From: Thamnaconus septentrionalis
Taxonomy: Eukaryota; Chordata; Actinopteri; Tetraodontiformes; Monacanthidae
Direction: 5' to 3'
Length of the DNA stretch: 64,000 nucleotides
Assembly (NCBI GenBank): GCA_009823395.1
Contig: CM020505.1
Location: 2,241,629 to 2,305,628, forward strand
Shown here piece by piece: positions 36,760 to 46,781 of the stretch. The notes under the pieces are model-generated. The model was not told the DNA's origin and made no database searches. It saw only the letters and a list, made by a program, of their open reading frames with translations. The position numbers and the translations under genes were made by a program. Positions within the stretch are counted from its first letter, which is position 1. Each line of letters starts with the position of its first letter.

Positions 36760-37165
36760 TTGGGCAAATTTTGAAAATTCAGTATTGCCAGCGGTCACTG
36801 GCAAATTCCAGTCGAGCTCTGGTACTGGGCAGTGAGCACAAGGCCAACTACAGGACGTCGGGCCGTCAGGCCACCGTGCTGGAGTCTGTGCTGATTGTTT
36901 GGTGAGAAACATCCACACCAGTGGCCTGCTGGAGGTCATTCTGCAGGGCCTGGCAGTGCCCGTCCTCTTCCTCCTTACAGAAAGTAGCACAGAACCCTGC
37001 CGAGGGTTTGAGGACCTTCTACGACCCTGTCCATCTGTTGTGGAGTAACTACCTGTGTGGAAATGCTCTTGAGACTGTGCTGGGGAAACATAATAAACCT
37101 TCTTGCAACCTCTTTGGCACCCAGGTACTGCACCATGGCATCAGTCGAGATGTGGAACCAAGTGA
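36760..37165 (-). pseudogene. Tc1-like transposase relic
   Basis: Read on the reverse strand from about 37165, GCAAGAAGGTTTATTATG, GTTACTCCACAACAG, AGGAGGAAGAGGACGGGCAC, GACCTCCAGCAGGCC and CCGACGTCCTGTAGTTGG follow in the order of the N-terminal (DNA-binding) coding part of a fish Tc1-like transposon that I recognise. Part of it remains open as an 82-codon reverse frame (36742-36990) but in a shifted phase, and stops interrupt the rest. The catalytic DDE region and the terminal inverted repeats are not visible, so it is a dead fragment. Confidence 0.7.
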
Positions 37166-38517
37166 AACACTACAGTAGAAAAAAGTTAGTCAGTGAAAAA
37201 CATGCAGTGTTGATGTGGGAGGTTGTGGTGGGGGGGTCTCATTGTTGACCCTCTAGTGCACCTGTTGTTTATTTAATTAACAATATACAGATCAATATCC
37301 AAGAAGTTTGATTGATAGATTGGTATATCCTGATAAAAAAGTGTTCCTCAATATTTTTTTTGAGCTGTGTATTGTTTTGTGTATTGTGTAGTGTATTGTA
37401 TTGCGTGTCCAACATTCAGCTGCAGTTGCAGTTACTTTATTCTAATAGTACAGAAGGTCAATAGTCTTTCAGAGAACCATTAGTCAGTCCAAAATAAAAG
37501 AAATCCTTGTTATCTGAATTGCAGTGAAAAAAAAAAAAATAATAATAATTAAGTCATAATTCGAAAGGTCGCAGTCAATAGCTTTGTACAGTCATGTGGG
37601 AAAACAAAATAATCCAAAGCACAAAGGTCAATCAATAAATATTTTACCATGAGTTTGCAATCATCTAAAGCAGCAGATAAATCATTTGTAAATGAAAACA
37701 ATCTTAAGCATTTGAACTGAGTTCTTTTTTTATATGCTAGACTAAGGATTTCACATTTTAGAATTTAGTTTCACTGTGGAAAACTAATTTATTAGATTGT
37801 CAGGAATAATGGACAGGAAATAACAGGGGAAAAAGTTTGGTGAAAGACAGGGATGGCAATAAAAAAAATGATGGATGCCACATAAATTATGCTGCACTGG
37901 ACTTTGATGACCATTTTTGTGCCACTATGCAATATCTCTCGCTACATGTTCCCCCTCTCCATCTGTCTGCTTCTCTCCTCAGTCCATCTGTCTTTCCTTC
38001 CCTCCTCACTTCCTGTCTGTAACCCCTGCCTGCGCCTCAATATGCATGCACTCACTCACACACGCGCGCATGCTCTGCCTTATCTTTGTTCGCAGACAAG
38101 GCTCCCTGTATGAGCTGCCATCATAGCCACTTTGAAAGGCCCCGGCTTCATGGCAAATGAAAAGAGACACGCTGTGCCCAATCACACGCCACTAACTTTA
38201 CCATGCGGAGGATGCATGTCATATTTCACTCTGAGCAAGGTAATGTGTGTTGATGGATTTCACTCCAAAATCCTTGATTGAGTGAACATGGCATGGTTAT
38301 TTTTCTCCTTCTACCCCTTTTTAAAGTATGTGCTACAAAGCAGAGTCGCTGTTCAGCTTTGGGAGGCTTTGAGGACAAGCCACTCCAAGAGCACTCTGCC
38401 CCGAAACACACCCTCTGGATGCTGAGGGGCATTTAGCTTAGCCCAGTATTGTACACAAGCTTCATGTCATCTGCTATACGATGTAGAATTTTGGCTTGTT
38501 TGGTTTAAAGGAGCACT
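37166..38517. other. AT-rich unique DNA, no gene seen
   Basis: A-tract at 37527-37539 followed by AAT units; pyrimidine-rich patch at 37945-38030 that gives three overlapping artefact frames. Confidence 0.4.
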
Positions 38518-39017
38518 AGCTGCGTTTCCATTACCCCTAGAATTGTGCAAAACCTTAATATCGCAATAAAACACTGGTAACGGAAACACATAAACTTGGA
38601 AAAACCTCTCAAATATAACTGTAAGGATTTGACACGCTCTCATTCGGTGGTTTTTCTGAAGTATCCACATAGAGGTACATCGCAAAAGTGTCATGGAAAC
38701 CCTTTTTTTGCATTTACACATCAGCGGACGTGACGTACGCCGTCACACGACCAGTCCACGTCAAGTGAAAATAGCGCATTATGATTGGACGGAGGAGAAG
38801 ACAGAATATTTTGTTTTAGAAGTAATCAAAGAGAAAAATATAACAATCATTCTTGACAGCAAACAAACGTAAACAAACAAAAGCAAACGTATCTCGGAAA
38901 TTTCACGATAATTACGGCTTATGCACTTCACACCATTCAATGGAAACACCTGCAAATTTGTCAAACTTTTAGAAATATCGCTTTTATTGTGGAAAAAACT
39001 GTAATGGAAATGCAGCT
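38518..39017. mobile_element. 500-bp TIR element, copy 2 of the 15134 family
   Basis: The left end AGCTGCGTTTCCATTACCCC and the right end, whose reverse complement is AGCTGCATTTCCATTACAG, match the termini of copy 1. The shared internal words (CCCTAGAATTG, ATATCGCAATAAAA, CCATTCAATGGAAACACC) lie near both ends, while the middle is longer and different. It is bounded by ACT on both sides (38515-38517 and 39018-39020), compatible with a 3-bp target duplication. No transposase. Confidence 0.85.
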
Positions 39018-39110
39018 ACTGATGCTGACCAAATAGGAAAAAAGTTCCCCATGAAAAAGTGGAAGGTACAGGATCCAAATACCAACATCTGAAATGTGCA
39101 TATGTTAAAC

Positions 39111-39115
<5 letters not shown>

Positions 39116-39196
<81 letters not shown>
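39116..39196. repeat. Compound (TC)n(AC)n microsatellite
   Basis: TC run 39116-39145 passing directly into an AC run 39145-39196. Frames of Ser/Leu, Thr/His, Cys/Val and Arg/Glu over it are artefacts. Confidence 0.95.
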
Positions 39197-39198
<2 letters not shown>

Positions 39199-39811
39199 GA
39201 AGCTCTCTTGCAAAAATAAACTGGGCGCGACTTTGCTACTTCACACTGAACCCTATGACAGCAAAAGGTTTTAATGAGTGTTTTAATAAACCGATCTTAT
39301 TACCAACTGCTGGTTGATGTGTTGTTGGCTAATGACACAAAAACAAATTTACCTCTCATTAGAGTAGAGAGACGCACGCCCATGTCCAAAATTCAGCAAC
39401 TTTGAATGGCTTTTGTGTTTTTGTTTTGTTTTTGCTACAACCTCTGCAAAAATGAATTAATAAAATATAATACAATAAATTTTGTTAATCCACTTCACTA
39501 CACAGTGGGTCAATAGGTTGTTTCTCCAGTCTGGGGAACAATTACAGGCAGTAGTTTAGAGTACGCACTGTTTTGAGGGTCCTTGGGATGGATGGATTGC
39601 GTGGATGGCGCCCCCACTGGAGAAACTATAGTATTGCAAAGGGACTCTTTGGTGGACAATGCCCACATGGGTGATTACTTCTTGAGGGAGTGTGGAGGGA
39701 CGTGACTGGGAAGAATAGCGTGCCCAATCAGAACCTGAGTGTTTAATTGTTGGACGTCTGAGCTAGTCACAGTTTGTCAAAGTAACTGTCTCTCACACAC
39801 TCACACAAATA

Positions 39812-39815
<4 letters not shown>
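39197..39815. other. Unique DNA, no gene seen
   Basis: A GC-richer patch at 39560-39720 has no repeat or coding signature that I recognise. Confidence 0.4.
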
Positions 39816-39857
<42 letters not shown>

Positions 39858-39873
39858 TATATATATATATATA
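39816..39873. repeat. Compound (GA)n(TA)n microsatellite
   Basis: GA run to about 39854 followed by a TA run. Confidence 0.95.
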
Positions 39874-39999
39874 ATGAATTTTAAGTTAAAACTAGAACCT
39901 TGACTTCACTGGAAGCTAACTTGCGTCACATTATTGCAACTTGACATTTCTCACGTGCGTGTTGAGTTGCTGAGCTAAAGTGTTGACCAGCTCAAAGCT

Positions 40000-40230
40000 G
40001 CAGGTTCCTCATTCATTGAGGACACTTGGCGGCCGCGGTCAATACTCATCTAATCCCATGTTTGAATGCAAATAAGGTTTAGTGCTTGTTCAGAGGTGTA
40101 CTTGCCTTTAAATTAGTTTGCTCAGTGCTGGCAGAGCACCTTATGTAATTGCCAGCGCTAATGCTAATTAAGTTCAAATGAAGTTCCATCCTGATAGCAT
40201 GTCTTTCAGTAAAGTGGAAGTAATGAGTCT
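40000..40230. other. Candidate conserved non-coding enhancer-like block
   Basis: Contains a perfect POU octamer ATGCAAAT (40066-40073), a bicoid/OTX-type TAATCC (40051-40056), and TAATTA (40165-40170) within repeat-free sequence; further homeodomain-like cores (AAATTAG, GTAATTG) are interspersed. Such clustering is typical of vertebrate developmental enhancers. Activity and conservation are inferred, not shown. Confidence 0.4.
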
Positions 40231-41257
40231 GTTTTCAACATAACTCCATGGCAAAGCTAGTAAACAATGTTCCATCCATACCGGTGGATTCCGTTTCAAT
40301 GACCTGTAAGGTAACCCAGAAAGAAGAAAAACAACAGGCACAGCGTTTTGAGCCTTTATAGTTGCAGTTCATGCAATTCAAAACAATGGAAAATCAAGTG
40401 TAGATGATGTAGTACATCACAGGAAACTATTAATCATGAGTAGCATGTTTAAATGCAAACTTTTAATCATCGTATACATGCAAAACTGCCCGCGTTCATT
40501 GTTTTTGTGTTTGTGTACGCTTCACTTTAATGATATAAATTAATTGCTTTCAAGCTGACAGCCGGCTTTGCTAAAACACAATCCTTTTTCAGCGGCAGAT
40601 GAACTTGCATGTGTGGTTATTTTTCTTCACAGAGATCCTCAATTAACTTGTCAAAATCAAGATCGCAAGATTCGTCCACCAGATGCGTGTGGACTTCAGC
40701 TTTTAAGCCAGCACTGGACTAATAATACCCTTGGCACTCTCACCATTTGTCTCCTCTGTTGGTGGCTGGCATGTTCTATTGGTGTGTAGATCACCTTTCC
40801 CTCAATTCATTAGAAATTGCTGCCAGCATATGAACAAATTAATCAATCTCTGCGTATACATTTATTGAAGAAACAGCACAAAATAGCAGTTTTAAATATG
40901 ACAAATTCAATAACAGCCATTTTGAGGCACCTTCAGAAAATTGGACATCAGAAAAGAAAGGATAAATGTCACGTCTGGAAAGCTTGAGGTGATAATGACA
41001 GGTGGACTGAGTTACACGTGTCGGACGTCTCTTATGATCTTTACACTCACACTCAGCTCTTAGCCTCCATGAACCGCTGCTGCTCTCTGCTGTCATTTCC
41101 AACTGATACTCATTTTAGCAGGTGCTCCTGCATTCCAGGACCACGTCTCTTTCCACCTATTTTGTTTTGTATTGGCAATATTATTGTAATTTCTTTGAAG
41201 CTAAATACTTCTTAAATGTTTGCTGGGACGATCTGAGAATTTGATATAGCATATATT

Positions 41258-41259
<2 letters not shown>
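40231..41259. other. Unique DNA, no gene seen
   Basis: Overlapping forward and reverse frames under 90 codons (40568-41215), none with a family signature. Confidence 0.4.

Positions 41260-41290
<31 letters not shown>
41260..41290. repeat. (CA)n microsatellite
   Basis: About fifteen CA units. Confidence 0.95.
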
Positions 41291-41292
<2 letters not shown>

Positions 41293-41670
41293 TACAGTTG
41301 TTGATGTATCTTTACACCAACGCTGTCCATGTACTTCTACCCATAAAATGTTTCTTGGAGGTGGCCACCTTGTGTAATGGCCTTAACAACATAACAGCAC
41401 TCAACTGCACCACTGAAAAAAAGTATTTCAAAAGAAAATTAAATCACTCTCAAAAGGGACAAGAGTACCAAAAAAAAAAAGTCCCAAAAAAATAACAAAT
41501 ATGCAAAAGCACAAACAAAAACACAAGGCGGATCAAAAAATGGAAAACACAAAATCACCCACATGGAGGAAAAGACAACTTCTGAAGACAGTCAGTGCTG
41601 GGAAGACTAATAACACAGATACGATACACATAAAGAAAGTCTGATGTCAAACACAAGAGGAAGAAAGTTA

Positions 41671-41760
41671 GACTTAGAGACTTAGACTTTCTTTATTGTC
41701 ATCGGGAAAAGAAACACGACAGCGATTCATTTCACAACGAAATGTCGTTGCCCAGTTCCA
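41671..41760 (-). mobile_element. LINE/SINE 3' tail remnant, reverse orientation
   Basis: GACTTAGACTTTCTTTATTG followed by TCATCGGG and ACGAAATGTCGTTG is the reverse complement of a fish retroelement 3' end (ACGAAATTTCGTTG-type hairpin, then ACAATGACAATAAAG). Confidence 0.65.
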
Positions 41761-41949
41761 GAAGCGAATACAAAATAAAACAGGAAGTGAAGACGAGACC
41801 ACAGGAAACACAGAACATAAACAAAACAGGACTTTTCAGTTGGTGACCCTTGATTCTGGTCACCAGGTAACTATGGCACTGTCTGGGCATCACTGTGTCA
41901 CTCCACCCACGAGTTTACTCAAGAAAGTAGTTTGAATGTTTTGGATTCA
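41761..41949. other. Spacer between opposing LINE tails
   Basis: No recognisable LINE body between the two tails; a 79-codon frame here has no family match. Confidence 0.4.
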
Positions 41950-42028
41950 TCTATCTGCACTACTTGCACTGCTGTCGTACCATGCAAATTTCCTCAGTGT
42001 GGGATAAATAAAGGCATTCTTCTTCTTA
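41950..42028 (+). mobile_element. LINE 3' tail remnant, forward orientation
   Basis: CTGCACTACTTGCACTGC, AATTTCCTCAGTGTGGGAT and AATAAAGGCATTC with TTC units form a typical fish L2/CR1-group 3' terminus ending in a polyadenylation-like signal and simple tail. The tail lies in opposite orientation to the one at 41671. Confidence 0.65.
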
Positions 42029-42729
42029 CAGATTATCAGTTAATTTGACATAATGTCACTAATACATTATTTTTATTTTCTAGTGTGGTGAAAGTGCAGG
42101 TCCACGAGACCATTTTGGAGTTGTAGTTTTGTGTATTTGCTGAGTTTTGAGAGGGGACCGACACTCTTTACCTCCATTTTGTTACTAAGCAGCTCGCCTC
42201 TGGCAGCCAGATCTCAAAACAACAGGCACCATGGCAATGGGTGAATTTTGCCAAAATGGTCAATCATCCTTTTAAACAAGCCTGTCAAGGCTAAAGCTAT
42301 AGCAGCATAAAGACAAAATGTGGCAGTATGTGTCGTAAATTCAGCCAGTTGCCTGAAAAAGGCCCTCAGCTTTACAGCCGCACCTGGCGTTATTCCACCG
42401 CTGAGCCACTAGAGGCTTACAACATACCTGGTTTCGATCTCAGCGTTGCTGATTTTTTTTTTTTTTTTCAGTGTCATAAGGCCTGTGTATGTGAATCACT
42501 TTTTTTCATTTCTTGTGTTGTTATAAACTTGTGCGTACAATCGGATTGCTGATTTCAAACTGCTTCTAACTGTTCATTCACACGAGTAAACATTCAATCA
42601 ACCAACGAAGGGACTAGTGAATGAAGATTTACTGCGATTAGTTAATAACCGTGATAAGAGCTAAATAAAAAGGAACTTATTCACTTTTCTGGGAAAAAAT
42701 TAAAACATGCGCTGAAAAACTAAATGAAG
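42029..42729. other. Unique DNA, no gene seen
   Basis: T-tract at 42453-42468 interrupts a 74-codon forward frame without known relatives. Confidence 0.4.
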
Positions 42730-43140
42730 TCTATGAAAGACTTTATTGTCTGGATAACAAAGAGCTGAATTTGTTAGCAAATGCAAGTGTTTTGTGCTGC
42801 ACTTTGGAGCCTCCTAAAGGGAGATTATGTACAATAGTTATAATTATAATGAAAAATTAAGGATTAAAAATGCACAGATTCTCTGAATAATTGAGGCTTT
42901 GCTCTCTATAATGGCCCAAACAAAGTCGGCCCTGAGGTCCATGAAAATGACAGTCTTGTAAACATCCAGCAGCAGTGGAGTAAAATGCAAGCCCAGTATC
43001 TAACAGAGGACTGCCAGGAGGTGCACAAGGTGAACTCGGCGGCTGAACGCAGAACATGGGAATGCAAAGCAGCCAATGATCATTGCCCTGGATGCTTGAA
43101 TTTCCTAATGGGTCATTCATCAGTCGTAATTTGCAACGCT
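42730..43140. other. Candidate conserved non-coding block
   Basis: About 400 bp without repeats. It carries two SOX-type AACAAAG words (42756-42762 and 42919-42925), several ATTA cores and an unusually mixed composition through 43120. The 87-codon reverse frame (42857-43120) shows no domain. One of the strongest enhancer-like blocks by texture; conservation is untested. Confidence 0.4.
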
Positions 43141-43749
43141 AATCTCCCCCATTTAGTTCTGTGAGGGGGGAAAAAATGAAGCTTAGCAATTTGCTGTGAT
43201 GAATGAACTCATTATCAACATTATGTGTAAATTGTGAGGTCAAATTAAGGTAGCTGCCTGGGAAAGCAGGACCCCTCCAAAGCACAAGTGTCAACACTTA
43301 GACCGTGCTCTCTCCCGTCTATCAGCACCTATTAATTAATAACAATTATTATTATTAAAATAATACATGTAACATCTATGAATGCATTATTAGCTGTGGG
43401 GGGAGTGATGTTTCACAGAACAAAGCATTTCATATTCCATGGTCTTTTTTGACAAATGTTGTACAGAGCAGAGATTCTTTAATCCTGATAGACTGACACA
43501 ATTTGTAATTTAAAAAAAATAGAAATAAAATGACTGAGGATGAAATGATATTTGTGCAGATATTCATTTTTAAACAATCTCGATTGTTGCCCCTATTGCC
43601 TAAGATGTTCTGAGAAACGTTTAACGCTGAAGATCACTGAAGGGTGTTTTTATTGCCTCAAGCTCCTATTCAAAGATAAAGTACAAGGAACTCAGATAAC
43701 TGGAAAAAAAAAACTGGGAAAAAATGATTGGTTGTGTTAATATGAATAC
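43141..43749. other. AT-rich unique DNA, no gene seen
   Basis: ATT/AAT-rich patch at 43330-43365; nothing else recognised. Confidence 0.4.
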
Positions 43750-43812
43750 GGTATTGTAACATATTACAATACCTTATTGTAATATGTTACAATAAGGTAT
43801 TGTAATATGTGT
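43750..43812. repeat. Chain of overlapping palindromes
   Basis: GGTATTGTAA CATA TTACAATACC (43750-43773, 10-bp arms) overlaps CCTTATTGTAA TATG TTACAATAAGG (43772-43797, 11-bp arms), after which GGTATTGTAA starts again at 43796. The unit thus repeats with a period of 46 bp and alternates orientation, so it could extrude cruciforms. Confidence 0.9.
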
Positions 43813-43834
43813 CAAGGGACTTGTCAAGGGACTT
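43811..43834 (+). repeat. 12-bp tandem duplication
   Basis: GTCAAGGGACTT occurs twice back to back (43811-43822, 43823-43834), abutting the palindrome chain. Confidence 0.95.
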
Positions 43835-43979
43835 TTGGGCTGCCTTGCTGCAACAAGCGCAGCCATGTCGAAGCCTTGTTTCCTTCATTTCACACTGCTG
43901 CTAAACATTGTTGTATTTTACACAGACACTTATCATACACAAACACCGGGGTGGATCTTTACATTTATATATATACATA

Positions 43980-43982
<3 letters not shown>

Positions 43983-44016
<34 letters not shown>
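43983..44016. repeat. (AT)n microsatellite
   Basis: About 17 AT units. Confidence 0.95.
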
Positions 44017-44018
<2 letters not shown>

Positions 44019-44639
44019 TTTTACTTTTGACCTTTTTGTGGTTGTGAGATTTCTTAAGACATTCCTTTTTTACATTTTCACTGTTTTTGTTCATTCAAAT
44101 AATTGGTCAATTAAACAGACTCAAATGAAATAATATATGAAATATAGATTAATCTATAACAAAAAATTTGATAGCTGCAGCTCTAATGATGTGTATAAAT
44201 GTATGTTGGAAAAATGCAGTGGAGCCACTGAAGCCACATCACTTCATATTGTAAAAAGCGGGGCAGAAGTTTTAGCTTCAGCGTTATCGTTCGAGTTGTG
44301 GACCAGACATGTAGTTGTGTACAGAAGAATTGTATTTATTGCTGTAACTGTAAAAGATTTATCAGCTAGGTCAATTGATTTCTCAGATGTTTGTCCATCT
44401 TCCCACTGGTTTTACAGAGAGTCACCACGGTAAATAGTGTGAACCATAGTCCTGGTCTGAATCTAGCAGAACAGAAGACACTCTCAGCACTTGTTTGTTC
44501 TGACTGGACTATTGATCCTGAGTGACAACCCAGCCAGGGTGACTCATTCAGCACAGCTCTCATTGTGTGAGCTGTATTTCGCAGGGATGGTATACGCAGC
44601 AAAAGCAGCTTGGAAGCATAGTTGGTAAATGTATGTTGA
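44017..44639. other. Unique DNA, no gene seen
   Basis: The 98-codon forward frame 44137-44433 has no known relatives; the Tc1 relic begins at the right edge. Confidence 0.4.
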
Positions 44640-45058
44640 TAATTACAGCCTTTGCCATGAGGCTCAAGACTGAGCTGAGTTGCATCCTGTTTCCACTGAT
44701 CATCCTAGAGACGCAGCTTAACTGGAGTCCACCTGTAGTCATTTAAGTCGATTGGACGTGACTCTGAAAGGCACATGCCTGTCTATATGAGGTCCCACAG
44801 TGCATGTCAGAGCACAAAACAAGCATGAACTCAAAGGACTTGTCTGTAGACCCCTGAGACAGACCTCTGGATTGTGTGGAGGCACAAATCCGTGGAAGGG
44901 TACAGAAAAAAAAAAAGTTCTACTGCATTGAAGGTCTCAATGAGCAAAGTGGCCTCCATCATCCATAAGTGGAGGAACCACCTGGACTCTTCCTAGAACT
45001 GCTCGGCCATCTAAACTCAGCAATTAGGTGAGAGGGACCTTTGTCAGGGAGGGGAAAA
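44640..45058 (+). pseudogene. Tc1-like transposon relic, 5' part
   Basis: The non-coding leader (GCATCCTGTTTCCACTGATC, GGAGTCCACCTGTAG, GGTCCCACAGTGCATGTCAG) and the beginning of the transposase are recognisable as a fish Tc1-like element. The reading frame would start at ATG 44825 but meets a stop at codon 11 (44855-44857), and an A-run insertion near 44910 shifts it further. The recognisable N-terminal DNA-binding part runs through GCCTCCATCATCC (44951) and CCACCTGGACTCTTCCTAG to about 45052, then stops abruptly. The catalytic domain is missing. It is a different region, and opposite strand, from the relic at 36760. Confidence 0.75.
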
Positions 45059-45293
45059 AGAAATAGTGAATGTTTTTTGCTGAATTATAAGCACTTCAGA
45101 ACTTTAAACTCTCAAACACACATTTTAAAAGCTTACTTATTTAATTGTATTTCTATATCTATTCATAATTACTTTATTTACTTTTATTTATGTTATTCCA
45201 CTATTTTTGTTATCAGTATTTCTCTCTCTTGGTTTATCATTATCTTAATAGCTTTAAGCTTTTACTTTCCTTACCCTCCCTGCTGCTTTTCTC
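45059..45293. other. AT-rich DNA, no gene seen
   Basis: T-rich stretch leading into the GT microsatellite; may be part of the LINE 3' untranslated region that ends at 45443. Confidence 0.3.
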
Positions 45294-45302
45294 TGTGTGT
45301 GT

Positions 45303-45345
<43 letters not shown>
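45294..45345. repeat. (GT)n microsatellite
   Basis: About 25 GT units with one C interruption. Confidence 0.95.
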
Positions 45346-45348
<3 letters not shown>

Positions 45349-45378
45349 CGCACTCGTGTGCTGATATTCTTGTTGGTT

Positions 45379-45443
45379 TTATATTGTGAAGGACTTTGTG
45401 TTGCAACGTCTGAAAGGTGCTTTATAAATAAAGTTTGATTTGA
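45379..45443 (+). mobile_element. L2-type LINE/SINE 3' tail remnant
   Basis: TTATATTGTGAAGGACTTTG, GAAAGGTGCTTTATAAATAA and AGTTTGATTTGAT form the familiar fish retroelement terminus. The same family appears reversed at 15942. Confidence 0.7.
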
Positions 45444-45849
45444 TATGATGTCGTGAGCACACCGCACCCTTGCTTTACAGTCATCATTCAGTATACCCAC
45501 TACTAAATTTCCTCTGATGTTCAGTGTCACTCGTGTCCTAAAATAACATAATTGTGACAGACAAGATAAGAAACTTTATTGTCTCATATGAGATTTTTTT
45601 TTATCTGCACCTGCACTTCGCAGGTGCATTGCCATTTCACATGAACACAGAGAAACCTGAGGAGGTCATGCAATCACATGTAAATAGAAATGGTCAACAT
45701 CACATACATAGAAAACAGCAACATATGAAACACACATGCACACACACACATATATGCATTAGGTATGTATGTACATACATACATGAAAAGTGCCCTGTGT
45801 TGTTTAGCATGCTAGCCAGCGCTGCACGAATCAACTAGGCCTTGTTTGA
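45444..45849. other. Unique DNA with short simple repeats
   Basis: CA-rich stretch at about 45730-45751 and an 18-bp perfect palindrome TATGTATGTACATACATA at 45764-45781. No gene. Confidence 0.5.
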
Positions 45850-46130
45850 GTGCGCCAGGTGTTGGGAAGGATACAGAGAAGAATGCTGGAGGACGGCAGG
45901 CCGTGATGATAAATTACTGGCGGGGACTATGAGCCACTAATAATACAACATCCTTGGACTGGTCCATAGTAGGCAAGGTTAGGCTGTTTATCGGTGGCCG
46001 GCACTTCCCTCAGAGCCTGTGGGAATGGAAAAATTGGGCAATTACAAGGATATAAATCCTGTAAATAAATACTTTGACAGCAGCTCTCAGGGTCTTAGTG
46101 TAATATGGGGCTAAGATATAGATGGTACCT
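45850..46130. other. Candidate conserved non-coding block
   Basis: Repeat-free, balanced composition with GATGATAAATTACTGG, GGGCAATTACAAGG and CACTAATAATACAACATCC. No open frame. Texture evidence only. Confidence 0.35.
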
Positions 46131-46781
46131 CTTAACACCAAGTAACTGGCTGGGCAACCGTACAAAATCCAAAGATCATTGTTGATCTTGCGAATAAAAG
46201 TAGTAGTTTGTGGTGCTGATCAAATGACTGAGAATGACTTTTGAATCATGGCAGCTGGTCGGTTCTGTCAATAGAATGAGAGACATTCACCCGGAAGTGT
46301 ACTTTTTCAAATTATTACAAGCACCTTTTATGGGGAAAAATAAGAATTATTGTGTAATAATTATAGTCTGCCACAACCCCACTCAACAGCCGTGACTCAA
46401 CAGAAAGGACACACAGTCAAATGTCACAAAACAATTTATGATGACTAAAGTCAAACCAAACAAACAACAGTCCAATGCAGAGATGAGGTGTTTCACTGAC
46501 ATCAGCAATGGATGCAAGCGTGTTTATTCCAAAACATATTATATTCGGATGACAAAAGTGAACATAAAGTGTCTCAAAAAATGATATGAATTCACATGTA
46601 AAACAAGACATGAGTAGCAAACAATTTACAATTTACTTGGAAGACGAAGGAAGCCAATGGACACAGGTACACAATTGCACAATAACAAAAAATACAAGAC
46701 AAAATAAAACTGGAAGTTCATGCAACATACGGATCAGAACAACAGACTTCAACTTCAACAACATCTGACTTCAACTTGACC
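46131..46781. other. Unique DNA, no gene seen
   Basis: AT-rich, with AAC/CAA-rich sequence immediately left of the TTAA-flanked element. Confidence 0.4.

Noticed and set aside
38984..39274. Cys/Val, Arg/Glu and Ser/Leu repeat frames
   Set aside because: Translations of the compound TC/AC microsatellite.
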